A stretch of DNA of 61,930 nucleotides from an uncultured Sterolibacteriaceae bacterium (GCA_937888595.1 CALARK010000027.1:1-61930); one strand, 5' to 3'. Positions 1 to 8,953 are shown, numbered from the stretch's first letter. Numbers and translations: made by a program. The notes: generated by a model not told the origin, from the sequence alone.

Positions 1-2
1 AC

Positions 3-1781
3 TACGCCCGCATGGTCTCCAACGACCTGATGGGCATCACCCGTGACGACCTGGCCTACGACGTGGGCCGCAACGTCGACGACTCCGTGCACCTGTTCGA
101 AGAGTGGGGCCTCCCCATCTGGAAGACCGATGCCAATGGCGTGCGTCACGATGGCGCGGAAGCCATCCGCGAAGGCCTGCCCCTCCTGAAGGATGGTGGC
201 GAGCCGGTCCGTTCGGGCAAGTGGCAGATCATGATCAACGGCGAATCCTACAAGTGGATCGTCGCTGAAGCCGCCAAGAAGGCGCTCGGCCTGGATCGCA
301 TCCAGGAGCGCGTCTTCATCGTGCACCTGATCAACGACAAGAACGACCCGACCCGCATCGCCGGTGCCGCCGGTTTCTCGGTGCGCGAGAACAAGATCTA
401 CATCTACAAGGCCAAGGCCGTGCTGCTCGCCGCCGGTGGTTGCGTCAACCTGTTCCGTCCCCGCTCCGTCGGTGAAGGCCAGGGCCGTGCCTGGTACCCG
501 GTGTGGAACGCCGGTTCGACCTACTCGATGGCCGCTGAAGCCGGCGCCGAGCTGACCATGATGGAAAACCGTTTCGTGCCCGCCCGCTTCAAGGACGGCT
601 ACGGCCCGGTCGGCGCCTGGTTCCTGCTGTTCAAGGCCCGTGCAGCCAACGCCTACGGCGAAGACTACATGACCAAGAACAAGGACATGCTGAACGACTA
701 CCCGCCCTACGGCCAAGCGGCTGTGCCGGCCTCCTGCCTGCGCAACCACCTGATGCTGAAGGAAATGAAGGAAGGTCGCGGCCCGATCTACATGGACACC
801 GTCACCGCGCTGGCCAAGCTGCGCGAGACCCTGTCGCCGAAGGAAGTCAAGCACCTCGAAGCCGAGGCCTGGGAAGACTTCCTCGACATGTGTATCGGCC
901 AGTGCGGCATCTGGGTCGGTGAGAACATCGAGCCCGAGAAGAAGATGTCCGAGCTGATGCCGACCGAGCCCTACCTGCTTGGTTCGCACTCCGGCTGCTG
1001 CGGCATCTGGGTGTCCGGCCCGACCGACGTCGGCGCGCCGACCAGCGAAGAGCTGCCGGGCGTTCCGTCCCACCTGCCGTCCGGCTGGAACTGGGGCTAC
1101 CGTGGCATGACCACCGTCAAGGGCCTGTTCACCGCCGGTGACGGCGTGGGCGCTGCCGGCCACAAGTTCTCCTCCGGTTCGCACACCGAAGGTCGCCTGG
1201 CCTCCAAGGCGATGGTCAAGTACTGCCTCGACAACGCCGATCTCAAGCCCGAGCTCGACGAGACCCCCGAGGACATCGCTGCCGCCATCTGGAAGCCGGT
1301 CCGCAACTTCCTCGAGTTCAAGGACTACTCGACCGCCATCGACGTCAACCCCAACTACATCACGCCCAAGATGCTGCAGTTCCGTCTGCAGAAGATCATG
1401 GACGAGTACGTTGCCGGCGTCGCGACCTACTACAATACCAACGACAAGATGTTGGCCGTTGCAGAAGAGAAGCTCGAGATGCTGAAGGAAGACTCGCAGA
1501 AGATGCGTGCGAAGGACCTGCACGAACTGCTGCGCGCGTGGGAAAACTACCACCGCATCCTGACGGCCGAAGCCCACATGAAGCACATCCAGTTCCGTGA
1601 AGAAAGCCGCTACCCCGGCTTCTACTACCGCACCGACAAGAACTTCGTCGATGAGGAGAACTGGCACTGCTTCGTGAACTCGATCTACGACAAGAAAACC
1701 AAGAAGTGGACCTGCTTCAAGCGCAAGCACGTCGATCTGGTCGACAAGTCGAAGCTGTTCAAGGCCGCCGCACCGCACTAA
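3..1781 (+). CDS. aprA: Adenylylsulfate reductase alpha subunit, 5'-truncated by the window edge
   Basis: AprA is the FAD subunit of APS reductase. In sulfur oxidisers it runs in reverse, converting sulfite plus AMP to APS in the cytoplasm and passing electrons to the iron-sulfur subunit AprB. The visible 593 codons begin in frame with YARMVSNDLMGI. The N-terminal FAD GxGxxG region is missing because the gene starts before the window. The C-terminal flavin motif is present (TAGDGVGAAGHKFSSGSHTE, about residue 375), as is the SGCCGIW stretch near residue 330. AprB would be expected just upstream. A strong hairpin follows the stop. The oxidative direction is inferred from the autotrophy genes in this window; a reductive role cannot be excluded from this gene alone. 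Confidence 0.95.
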   Translation, partial: YARMVSNDLMGITRDDLAYDVGRNVDDSVHLFEEWGLPIWKTDANGVRHDGAEAIREGLPLLKDGGEPVRSGKWQIMINGESYKWIVAEAAKKALGLDRIQERVFIVHLINDKNDPTRIAGAAGFSVRENKIYIYKAKAVLLAAGGCVNLFRPRSVGEGQGRAWYPVWNAGSTYSMAAEAGAELTMMENRFVPARFKDGYGPVGAWFLLFKARAANAYGEDYMTKNKDMLNDYPPYGQAAVPASCLRNHLMLKEMKEGRGPIYMDTVTALAKLRETLSPKEVKHLEAEAWEDFLDMCIGQCGIWVGENIEPEKKMSELMPTEPYLLGSHSGCCGIWVSGPTDVGAPTSEELPGVPSHLPSGWNWGYRGMTTVKGLFTAGDGVGAAGHKFSSGSHTEGRLASKAMVKYCLDNADLKPELDETPEDIAAAIWKPVRNFLEFKDYSTAIDVNPNYITPKMLQFRLQKIMDEYVAGVATYYNTNDKMLAVAEEKLEMLKEDSQKMRAKDLHELLRAWENYHRILTAEAHMKHIQFREESRYPGFYYRTDKNFVDEENWHCFVNSIYDKKTKKWTCFKRKHVDLVDKSKLFKAAAPH

Positions 1782-1807
1782 GCACGGTCTGAAGCAGTAG
1801 TAACATG

Positions 1808-1837
1808 CAGGCCGGCAGCCGACAGGCTGCCGGCCTG
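1808..1837 (+). terminator. Hairpin terminator after aprA
   Basis: A perfect 13-bp stem (1808-1820 with 1825-1837) closes a GACA loop 26 nt after the aprA stop. The downstream tail TTGCATTT is only moderately T-rich, so it may act as a terminator or as an mRNA 3'-end stabiliser. Confidence 0.7.
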
Positions 1838-1880
1838 TTGCATTTGCGAGAGCACCAACCCCTGTCGCCACGAGGTTTTT

Positions 1881-2831
1881 ATGTCCAAGCCCGAAATCCC
1901 GATTCCCGGCAGTCCCGTCATGCCGACAATGTTCGACGAGAACAAGGAGATCCAGTTTTCCTGCCACAAGGGCATCGGTTGCTGGAACGCCTGTTGCGCG
2001 AACATCGACATTTCGCTGACGCCCTACGACATCATTCGCCTGAAGAAGCGCCTCGGCATCAGTTCCACCGAATTCCTGCGCGAGTACACCGTCCCCTACG
2101 AGATGGAAAAGGACGGCATTGCCGGCGTGAAATTCCGTCCGGTCGACAACGGTACCGCCTGCCGCTTCATGCAGCCCGAAGGCTGCACCGTCTATGAAGA
2201 TCGCCCCACGGCCTGCCGCTATTACCCCGTCGCCCTGCTGTCGATGCGCAAGCAGGACGAATACACGGACACCCAGTCCTACGCACTGGTCAAGGAAGAC
2301 CACTGCAAGGGCCACGAGGTCGACCGCCGTCTCACCATCGCCGACTATCGCAAGGAGCAGGGCGTCGAGGAATACGACGAGCTGGGCCGTGGCTGGCGCC
2401 AGCTGGTGCTCAAGAAAAAGTCGACCGGTCCGGCCATCGGCGCCCCCTCGCTGAAGAGCCGCCAGCTGTTCTTCATGGCCTGCTACGACATCGATACCTT
2501 CCACGATTTCGTCGAGTCCGAAGCCTTCAACAAGCTGTTCAAGCTCGAGCCCGAAATGCGCAAGATGCTGATGGAGGACGACGTCGAACTGATGCAGTTC
2601 TCCTTCCGCTTCCTCAAGCAGGTCCTGTTCGGCGAAAAGACGCTGGAACTCGACGAGCAGGCCGCTCAGGAACGCCTCGTCAAGTGGCAGGCGCGCCAGG
2701 CCGAGATCGAGGAAGAGGCCCGCAAGCAGCGCGAAGAGTACGAGCGCAAGATGCTCGAAGAGGGCATCGACGAGGATGCCTCCGGCCTCGGTTATTGCGA
2801 GGACGAGAGCTGCGGCGACAAAAAGGGATGA
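1881..2831 (+). CDS. YkgJ-family cysteine-cluster protein
   Basis: A 316-residue cytoplasmic protein of the YkgJ/UPF0153 family, thought to bind zinc or an iron-sulfur centre through clustered cysteines. The signature is visible: C-H-K-G-I-G-C-W-N-A-C-C near residues 33-44, then C-R-F and G-C-T-V-Y near 95-102, and the family motif RPTACRYYPV near 109-118. The C-terminal third (about 255-316) is a charged, probably coiled-coil tail (EEEARKQREEYERKML) ending in a second CxxxxC patch (YCEDESCG). The ATG at 1881 follows a weak GAGG. It is separated from aprA by a hairpin, so it is probably a separate unit. No specific substrate can be named. Confidence 0.8.
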   Translation: MSKPEIPIPGSPVMPTMFDENKEIQFSCHKGIGCWNACCANIDISLTPYDIIRLKKRLGISSTEFLREYTVPYEMEKDGIAGVKFRPVDNGTACRFMQPEGCTVYEDRPTACRYYPVALLSMRKQDEYTDTQSYALVKEDHCKGHEVDRRLTIADYRKEQGVEEYDELGRGWRQLVLKKKSTGPAIGAPSLKSRQLFFMACYDIDTFHDFVESEAFNKLFKLEPEMRKMLMEDDVELMQFSFRFLKQVLFGEKTLELDEQAAQERLVKWQARQAEIEEEARKQREEYERKMLEEGIDEDASGLGYCEDESCGDKKG

Positions 2832-2862
2832 TCAGCCGGCGATGATCAGAGCCGGCTGATCA
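2829..2862. terminator. Shared hairpin overlapping two convergent stop codons
   Basis: Perfect 12-bp arms (2829-2840 and 2851-2862) flank a 10-nt loop. The left arm contains the TGA of the YkgJ gene and the region overlaps the last codons of the convergent ligase gene. There is no T-run on either side, so this is a bidirectional 3'-end hairpin rather than a classical terminator. Confidence 0.5.
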
Positions 2863-4099
2863 CGAAGCGGTGCTTGCCGGAAATCGTGCGTTCGATTTCC
2901 GGCACCGTTTCGATCTCCAGCGCCAAGCCCTCGGCCGCGAGGGCCCGTGTCATCTCTTCTTTCAGCATGTCGGAGAGCGGCCTGCCCGCCAGCCGCAGTT
3001 TCACATTCCCGGGGGCTTCCTGTACGAACTGGTAGGCGTCCACCTGCGTCTGGCCGTAGAGCAGGCGATTGAAAAAGGACGGATGCAGCCGCCGGCCGTC
3101 CGGCGCGAGAATGAAGTCGTTGCTGCGGCACATGCCCATTTCCATCAGCGGGAATGGCAGGCCGCAGGGGCATGTGCCCTCCAGCAGCCTGCCCGCGTCG
3201 CCATTTTCGTAGCGCAGCATCGGCATCAGCCGGTTGGTCAGGGAGGTGACGAGCAACTGGTCATTCACCGATTCGAGCCACACCATGTCGGTGAAGACGT
3301 GCATGCGGCCGTGTCGGCATTCGCAGGCGATGTTCGGGATCTCGCGGCTGCCGTACTGGTTGAAGACCTTGCAGCCGAACGCCGATTCCATGGCTTCGCG
3401 CATCGCGTCGGTCAGGACCTCCGCGGTCGAATAGACGCCGGCCAGTCCGGCGGGCATGGACAGTTTCTCATCGAGGACGAAGCGGGCGAGGGCGGCGAGG
3501 ATCGAGGCATAGCCCTGCAGCAGCGCGGGCCGGTAGCGTCGGATCAGTCCGACCCATGCGTTCAGCTTCGCGGCGTCGATCCCGTGTGCGGGCTCGGTCT
3601 TCTCGGCGGCGACCCAGTCGTCCCAGGCCGCTGTGCCGAAGACGCCACCGCTGACCGTGTCCTGGCGCGCCCCCCAGAAATTGAGGATCTTCTGCCCCGG
3701 CCGCCAGCCGGACAGCATGTAGCTGCGCATCATGCCGGCGCGCATCAGCTCGTGCTTGGTCTCGTCGTAGAAGAACGCCAGCGGCTTGCCCGTCGAGCCG
3801 CCGGTATGGCCTACAGGGGTCGTGCGCGGGTCGTGGCCACGGGCGAGCAGTTCGGGCAGCCGGGCGATCACGTCGGCCTTGCGCAGGATCGGCAGTGCCG
3901 CGATGTCGGCATCGTCCGGAATGCCGCGCAGGGTGTCGGCGTAGTAGGCGGTGTGCGCGCGGGCGAAGCGGATCATCGCCGCGAGGTCGTCGCGCTGTTT
4001 CAGCAGCAGACGATCGCGCGACAGGGACTGCGTGGCGAGCAGCGTTTCCAGGAAGGCGTAGCGCTGCGGCCGCTGGCGGCGGTGCAGCCAGGTTCTCAC
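2846..4099 (-). CDS. PaaK-like (phenylacetate-CoA ligase/CapK family) adenylate-forming enzyme
   Basis: A 417-residue member of the PaaK/CapK branch of the AMP-forming ligase superfamily, which activates carboxylic acids as acyl adenylates. The ATP-binding loop is seen as GHTGGSTGKPLAF (about residue 100), followed by YSTAEVLT, QYGSREIP and the Y-E-N-G-D-A-G hinge, then a CxCG pair (GTCPCGLPFP) typical of CapK-like proteins. I placed the start at a GTG (4099) whose bases overlap the TGA of the upstream glycosyltransferase-like gene, so the two are translationally coupled. The reading frame stays open further upstream but lacks family similarity there. It is the last gene of a three-gene minus-strand operon with a ThDP enzyme. 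Substrate unknown. Confidence 0.8.
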   Translation of the reverse strand: MRTWLHRRQRPQRYAFLETLLATQSLSRDRLLLKQRDDLAAMIRFARAHTAYYADTLRGIPDDADIAALPILRKADVIARLPELLARGHDPRTTPVGHTGGSTGKPLAFFYDETKHELMRAGMMRSYMLSGWRPGQKILNFWGARQDTVSGGVFGTAAWDDWVAAEKTEPAHGIDAAKLNAWVGLIRRYRPALLQGYASILAALARFVLDEKLSMPAGLAGVYSTAEVLTDAMREAMESAFGCKVFNQYGSREIPNIACECRHGRMHVFTDMVWLESVNDQLLVTSLTNRLMPMLRYENGDAGRLLEGTCPCGLPFPLMEMGMCRSNDFILAPDGRRLHPSFFNRLLYGQTQVDAYQFVQEAPGNVKLRLAGRPLSDMLKEEMTRALAAEGLALEIETVPEIERTISGKHRFVISRL

Positions 4100-5688
4100 A
4101 GCTGGCGCTCCCAGGCGGTCCGGTCCGCTGCGTAATGTTCCAGCCCCTCCAGCAGGCGGGCCCGCCACTGGCGCCAGGCGGCCGCATCGTTGATGCGGGC
4201 ATGGCCGACGGAATCCTCGCCGAAGTTGCGCCGCACATTGGCGGCGAACCGGCGGAATCCGGCGATCCTGCCTGGCTGGGCGTGCCACCAGCACGTGTCG
4301 TCATCCAGCAGGGCGTCGAGTCGTGCGAGCTTGTCGAGAATCAGCTGCCGGCGGGTGTTGTAGCGTTCCAGCATTTCGGCACGCATCGCGTCGAGCGCCG
4401 GTGAAAAGTCGGCGCTGGCGAGACGGCGCAAGTCACCGCCGGCCGTCAGTTTCTCGACGGTGAACAGCATCGTGTCGCCATAGAACTGGCGCTCGAATTC
4501 GCCGCTCATGTCGATAACAAGGCCCCCCCCGAAATCGCCGCCTTGCGGCGATCTCCCCCCGGGGGGAGAAGAAACACTTGGGTCGGCCCGGCGAGTTTCT
4601 TCCTGCCGCGTCTCGATACCGGGCCGGAACTCCGACTGGCCGCCGCTCTCGACCGTGCGCCGGTGCAGCATCGGCAGGTTGGCCGAGACGAAGCGCGGCC
4701 CGAGCTCGGCCTTGAGGATGCGGCCCAGCGTCGGGCCGGACATGCGCAGGCGCAACGGACCGAAGGGAATGAAGTAGTTCAGCGCCGCCGGCCGGAACAC
4801 GTAGTTGCCGGCATAGACGGTGCGCGCCGGCTGCACGGTGGAAAACAGTTCAGCCGGCTGGTAGGACGAAATCCGTGTCGGATGCTCGCCATAGAAAAAA
4901 CTGTTCACTCGCCCGGCGAAATGCGCGCAGCCGTCCGCCTCGCTGTGCGGGGCCGCCACCGGGCAGGGGTAGGCGTAGTGGTCCGCGGGCCTGAAGCCGA
5001 ACAGGTCGGCCATGTCGTGATAGGCGGCATCGCCGGTGCTGGCGGCGACACCGTGGTGGCTGCAGGGGGCCGCCGGATCGAGGCGCGACGTCTGCCCGAG
5101 GAAGGCCAGCACGTCGTCGAGGAAGTTGTTGGTCATCACCGCCGGTGACACCGGCGGGTCGCCGACAACCTTGCCGGTCAGCACCTGCGTGTTGGTACGG
5201 GAGAAGATCGCGTCGAGGCCGCCGAAGTAGTCGATGATGTAGCCATCGTCTTCCGCCACATCCACGCGAAATTCCTGGTCGCTGTCGAGCGACCAGACCA
5301 GGACTTCGTCATCGGACCGGCCACGCAACATTTCGGCGACCTTGAGGTAGGCGATGTTGCGCATCACGCCCTGGCCCTTGTGGCCAAAGCGTTCGCGCGG
5401 TGCATTGCCGAGCACCCGGGGTAGGCCGGCATCGAGGGCATGGACGAGGGCATGCTGTTCATCCGGTGCGAAATGCAGGATGTGCAGCCCGTCTGCGGCG
5501 TGGCGCCGCGCGAGTTCGCGGTGGGCGTCGATGCTCGCCGCGTCGGCACTGTCGTCGGCCAGCAGCACGGTGATCTCGCGGTCATAGGGAAAGCGGCGCA
5601 GCAGTTCTCTCAGACTGCCGAGACAGGCGTCGAGATGGCGCGGCCGGTCGGCGACCGGGATGACGACGATGAAGGCGTACCTGCTCAT
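4096..5688 (-). CDS. GT2-like glycosyltransferase with an in-frame palindromic insertion
   Basis: A 530-residue protein with a GT-A type N-terminus (YAFIVVIPVADRPRHLDACL) and a DxD-like motif SLDSDQE near residue 133, as in family 2 glycosyltransferases; no membrane segments are evident. Its middle contains WP-poor, family-unlike sequence (about residues 365-395, SSPPGGRSPQGGDFGGG), encoded by stacked inverted repeats at 4530-4601, that looks like an inserted element tolerated in frame. The gene starts 7 nt after the ThDP enzyme and overlaps the PaaK-like gene by 4 nt, so all three are probably one transcript. Donor and acceptor are unknown. It could instead be a nucleotidyl or mannosylglycerate-type enzyme; the GT-A fold itself is a confident reading. 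Confidence 0.65.
   Translation of the reverse strand: MSRYAFIVVIPVADRPRHLDACLGSLRELLRRFPYDREITVLLADDSADAASIDAHRELARRHAADGLHILHFAPDEQHALVHALDAGLPRVLGNAPRERFGHKGQGVMRNIAYLKVAEMLRGRSDDEVLVWSLDSDQEFRVDVAEDDGYIIDYFGGLDAIFSRTNTQVLTGKVVGDPPVSPAVMTNNFLDDVLAFLGQTSRLDPAAPCSHHGVAASTGDAAYHDMADLFGFRPADHYAYPCPVAAPHSEADGCAHFAGRVNSFFYGEHPTRISSYQPAELFSTVQPARTVYAGNYVFRPAALNYFIPFGPLRLRMSGPTLGRILKAELGPRFVSANLPMLHRRTVESGGQSEFRPGIETRQEETRRADPSVSSPPGGRSPQGGDFGGGLVIDMSGEFERQFYGDTMLFTVEKLTAGGDLRRLASADFSPALDAMRAEMLERYNTRRQLILDKLARLDALLDDDTCWWHAQPGRIAGFRRFAANVRRNFGEDSVGHARINDAAAWRQWRARLLEGLEHYAADRTAWERQL
4530..4601. repeat. Stacked inverted repeats inside the GT2-like gene
   Basis: Three adjoining dyads: 8-bp arms at 4534-4541/4545-4552, a perfect 18-bp palindrome at 4552-4569 (TCTCCCCCC then GGGGGGAGA), and 7-bp arms AAGAAAC (4569-4575)/GTTTCTT (4595-4601). 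The block keeps the host gene in frame. It resembles REP/BIME-like palindromic elements; only one copy was noticed in this window. Confidence 0.65.
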
Positions 5689-5695
5689 GCAGGGT

Positions 5696-7318
5696 TCAGC
5701 GGTCCGACTTGTAGGCCGGGAAGACGTTCTTGTCCCACATCACCTCGATGAGGTTGATGCTGCCCTTGAGATTGGCATGCTCGAACAGGGCGTCGACGTC
5801 GGCGGCCGAATCGACGCGCCAGTGGTCGATGCCGAAGCTTTGCGCCAGCAGGGCGAAGTCGGGATTGACGAAGTCGCAGTCGAGATAGCGTTCCTGGTAG
5901 AGCTGGAACTGGTTCTTGCGGATCAGGCCCAGCGTGCCGTTGTTGATCATCACCACGTTCAGCGGGATGGCGTAATTCACGGCCGTCATCAGCTCCATGC
6001 AACACATCTGGAAGCCGCCGTCGCCGAGGATGGCGAAGGCCGGCGTGTCCACCGCACAGCGCGCGCCGAGGGCGGCCGGGATCGCGTGACCGAGCGAAGA
6101 AACGCCCGAATTCGGGAAGTAGCGGTGGCGCGGCGAGGCCTTCAGGTAGGTCTGCGCGAGGATGATGTTGTCGTCGAAGATCAGCGCGCCTTCCGGCATG
6201 CGCTCGACGAGGCGTTCGAAAAGGTGGGCGATGGTGGTGAAGTGCGGCTTCACCTCGGCCGGCGTCGCCTCGGGCGGCGGGGCGGGCGGCAGGTCTTCGA
6301 GATGCGAGTAGAGATCCTCGAGCACGGCGCGGATGTCGCCGTGGATCGCCAGATCGGCCTTGAACACTTTCTCCAGTTGCGCCGCATCGTGGTCGACCTG
6401 CACCACGCGCTTGCCGGCCATCAGCTTCGGGTCCCACAGGTAGCTGGTGCGCTCGTTGAAGCCGGCACCCAGCACGATGATCAGGTCGGCATGATCGACG
6501 ATGTGGCGATAGGCGCTGCCATCCGAGGTGACGCCGAGGCAGCCGATCGCGCGCGGGTCGCTCTCGGCGATCAGCCCCTTGCCCTTCAGCGTCGTGGTGA
6601 CACGGATTGCATGATGCTCGCCGAGCCGCTGCAGCACGCCTTGCGCACTGGCGATGAAGCAGCCGTGGCCGGCGATGATGACCGGGTGGCGCGACTGGCG
6701 CAGCATGCGCGCCATTTCCTCGGTGGCGCCGAAGCGGTTGCAGATCGGCGGCTGCTCCCTGACGAAGCGGATGTCGTCGAGCAGGCTGTCCTCGACCGGC
6801 TCCTTCTGGATGTTGTAGGGCAGCGAGAGCAGCACCGGCCCGGCGTTGGGCGAGAGCAGGATGCGCGCGGCCTGGCGCAGCACCTGCTGCAGGTAGTCGG
6901 TGCGCTCGATGATCTTGTGATAGCGCGTGATGCCACGGAACAGGTCGGACTGGTCGATGCTGCCGCCCTCGCCCGAGCTTTCCTGCAGGCCGCCCTTGCC
7001 GAAGATGAAGGTCGAGGTTTCGCCGGTGACGATCAGCACCGGCAGCTTGTCGGCGTAGGCGTTGGCGATCCCGGTGACGAGGTTGGTCGCGCCCGGGCCG
7101 GCGGTGGTGATGCAGGCGGCGATGCCGCGCGTGGCGCGCGCCTCGCCGCAGGCCATGAAGGCGGCACCCTGCTCGTGCTTGGCCAGCACCGTGCGGATCG
7201 GCGAGTCATAGAGCCGGTCGTAGACCGGCAGGATGTGCGAGCCCGGCATGCCGTAGATCGTGCGGATGCCGAGGCGCTCCATGAAGCGGACGATGAGGGC
7301 GGCGACGGTGATCTGCAT
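5696..7318 (-). CDS. Acetolactate synthase-like thiamine diphosphate enzyme
   Basis: A 540-residue enzyme of the IlvB/POX/benzoylformate decarboxylase superfamily, with N-terminal pyrimidine-binding, central and C-terminal ThDP-binding domains. The activating glutamate sits in AKHEQGAAF (about residue 50). The ThDP/Mg motif GDGGFQMCCMEL...INN lies near residue 435. The ATG at 7318 (MQITVAALIVRF) matches the usual family N-terminus; the longer open frame upstream has no similarity and runs across the divergent promoter region. It heads the operon with a GT2-like protein and a PaaK-like ligase, a context that does not suggest branched-chain amino acid synthesis. Substrate unknown; carboligation or 2-oxoacid decarboxylation is possible. 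Confidence 0.8.
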   Translation of the reverse strand: MQITVAALIVRFMERLGIRTIYGMPGSHILPVYDRLYDSPIRTVLAKHEQGAAFMACGEARATRGIAACITTAGPGATNLVTGIANAYADKLPVLIVTGETSTFIFGKGGLQESSGEGGSIDQSDLFRGITRYHKIIERTDYLQQVLRQAARILLSPNAGPVLLSLPYNIQKEPVEDSLLDDIRFVREQPPICNRFGATEEMARMLRQSRHPVIIAGHGCFIASAQGVLQRLGEHHAIRVTTTLKGKGLIAESDPRAIGCLGVTSDGSAYRHIVDHADLIIVLGAGFNERTSYLWDPKLMAGKRVVQVDHDAAQLEKVFKADLAIHGDIRAVLEDLYSHLEDLPPAPPPEATPAEVKPHFTTIAHLFERLVERMPEGALIFDDNIILAQTYLKASPRHRYFPNSGVSSLGHAIPAALGARCAVDTPAFAILGDGGFQMCCMELMTAVNYAIPLNVVMINNGTLGLIRKNQFQLYQERYLDCDFVNPDFALLAQSFGIDHWRVDSAADVDALFEHANLKGSINLIEVMWDKNVFPAYKSDR

Positions 7319-7457
7319 GGCGTGGGAAGTGGGCGGGAAGGGGGCTGGAAGGGAGGCGGGAAGGCGCAAAGCCCGCATTTGAGCACAAGCCGGGGATGCG
7401 GCAAATACCCGGCGGCGCGCTGGTAGACTTGCACCGACATCACGCACGAGGAATCCC
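7319..7457. promoter_or_regulatory. Divergent promoter region, ThDP cluster / nitroreductase operon
   Basis: This 139-nt gap separates two divergently transcribed units and must hold both promoters. A TAGACT hexamer at about 7423 could be the -10 of the rightward unit. I see no copy of the CbbR box found at the Calvin genes. Confidence 0.4.
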
Positions 7458-8129
7458 ATGGAACACACCGCATCGATCGACATCGCCCGCATCGCCACCA
7501 CCCGCCATACCTGCAAGGCCTTCGACCCGGCACGCAAAATCGCCGCGGGGGACATGGCGGCCTTGCGCACCCTGCTGCGCTGCGCCCCGTCGTCAGTCAA
7601 TTCGCAGCCCTGGCATTTCCTCGTCGCCGGGAGCGAGGCCGGCAAGGCGCGCATCGCCGCGGCCACGCAGGACGGCTATGCCTACAACGCCCCGAAGATC
7701 CTCAATGCCTCGAACGTGGTCGTGCTGTGCGCCAGGACCGCATTCGACGACGACCACATCGCCGCGATCCTCGCGCAGGAGGACAAGGACGGCCGCTTCC
7801 CGACGCCCGAAGCGAAGGCGACCCAGAGCACCTCGCGCAACTATTACGCGAACCTGCATCGCAGCGAACTGAAGGACACGACGTTCTGGATGCAGAAGCA
7901 GCTCTACATCGCCCTCGGCATGCTGCTGCAGGGCGCGGCAGCCCTCGGCATCGACGCCTGCCCGATCGAAGGCTTCGACAAGGCGAAGCTCGACGCCGAG
8001 CTCGACCTGGCGTCGCGCGGCCTGACCGCCGTGGTGATCGCGGCGCTCGGCTATCGCAGCGATGCCGACTTCAACGCCAAGCTGCCGAAGTCGCGCCTGC
8101 CTGAGGCGGACCTGTTCACCGAGATCTGA
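7458..8129 (+). CDS. NfsB-like oxygen-insensitive nitroreductase
   Basis: A 223-residue FMN-dependent NAD(P)H oxidoreductase of the NfsB/dihydropteridine reductase family, expected to be a cytoplasmic homodimer reducing nitroaromatics or quinones by two electrons. Typical features: N-terminal TTRHTCKAFDP (the FMN-phosphate RxSxRxF-like loop), CAPSSVNSQPWHFLV near residue 40, QKQLYIALGMLLQGAAALGIDACPIEGFD near 145, and a C-terminal AALGYRS. The ATG follows GAGGAA. Only 2 nt separate it from the next gene, so it is co-transcribed with the CbbQ/NorQ-like ATPase, an unusual partner. Confidence 0.88.
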   Translation: MEHTASIDIARIATTRHTCKAFDPARKIAAGDMAALRTLLRCAPSSVNSQPWHFLVAGSEAGKARIAAATQDGYAYNAPKILNASNVVVLCARTAFDDDHIAAILAQEDKDGRFPTPEAKATQSTSRNYYANLHRSELKDTTFWMQKQLYIALGMLLQGAAALGIDACPIEGFDKAKLDAELDLASRGLTAVVIAALGYRSDADFNAKLPKSRLPEADLFTEI

Positions 8130-8131
8130 GC

Positions 8132-8953
8132 ATGAACACCGCCCACGTGAGAACCATCACTCCCGAGCTCGAATCGCTCGGCACCGAACCCTACTACCAG
8201 CCCGTCGCCGACGAGGTGGCCCTGTTCGAGGCCGCCGCACAGAAGCGCCTGCCGGTGCTGCTCAAGGGCCCGACCGGCTGCGGCAAGACGCGCTTCGTCG
8301 AGTACATGGCCTGGAAGCTGAAAAGACCCTTGGTTACCGTCGCCTGCCACGACGACCTGACCACCGCGGATCTCGTCGGCCGCTACCTGATCGTCGGCGA
8401 CGAGACGGTGTGGCTCGACGGGCCGCTGACCGCTGCGGTGCGTGCCGGCGCGATCTGCTACCTCGACGAGATCGTCGAGGCGCGCAAGGACACCACCGTG
8501 GTGATCCACCCGCTCGCCGACACGCGTCGCGCGCTGGCCGTCGACAAGCGCGGCGAGCTGATCCCCGCGCCGCCCGGCTTCATGCTGGTGATCTCCTACA
8601 ACCCCGGCTACCAGAGCGTGCTCAAGGAGATCAAGCCGAGCACGCGCCAACGTTTCGTCGCGCTCGAGTTCGACTATCCGGGTGCCGAGGTCGAGGCGCA
8701 GATCGTCGCCACCGAGGGCGGCATCGACGCCGACACCGCGAAGCGGCTCGTCAAGCTCGGCGAGTTGACGCGCAACCTCAAGGGCGCCGGCCTCGACGAA
8801 GGGGCCAGCACGCGCCTGCTGGTGCATGCGGCGCAGCTGATCGGCGCCGGCATGCCGGCGGCCACCGCGAGCATCGCCGCCGTGGCGCGTGCGCTGACCG
8901 ACGATCCCGACATGACGCAGACGCTCGACGATCTGGTGCGCGCCGTCTTCTGA
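8132..8953 (+). CDS. CbbQ/NirQ/NorQ-family MoxR AAA+ ATPase, first copy
   Basis: A 273-residue AAA+ ATPase that, with a VWA-domain partner, remodels or activates a target enzyme (RuBisCO for CbbQ, NO reductase for NorQ). Walker A is GPTGCGKT (about residue 47); Walker B is CYLDEIVEAR (about 110); sensor 1 is VISYNPGYQS (about 152). It is clearly related to the second copy at 49831 but diverged, with a longer N-terminus (HVRTITPELESLG). It has no RuBisCO gene next to it. Followed after 79 nt by a matching VWA protein. Whether it serves RuBisCO, NO reductase or another enzyme cannot be decided from sequence. Confidence 0.85.
   Translation: MNTAHVRTITPELESLGTEPYYQPVADEVALFEAAAQKRLPVLLKGPTGCGKTRFVEYMAWKLKRPLVTVACHDDLTTADLVGRYLIVGDETVWLDGPLTAAVRAGAICYLDEIVEARKDTTVVIHPLADTRRALAVDKRGELIPAPPGFMLVISYNPGYQSVLKEIKPSTRQRFVALEFDYPGAEVEAQIVATEGGIDADTAKRLVKLGELTRNLKGAGLDEGASTRLLVHAAQLIGAGMPAATASIAAVARALTDDPDMTQTLDDLVRAVF

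Noticed and set aside
5660..7426. Long plus-strand open frame opposite the ThDP enzyme
   Set aside because: Shadow frame with biased His/Arg/Asp composition; the opposite strand holds conserved ThDP motifs.
7319..7457. CbbR box before the first cbbQ-like operon
   Set aside because: No CTTAT-N7-ATAAG with the expected downstream blocks was found.
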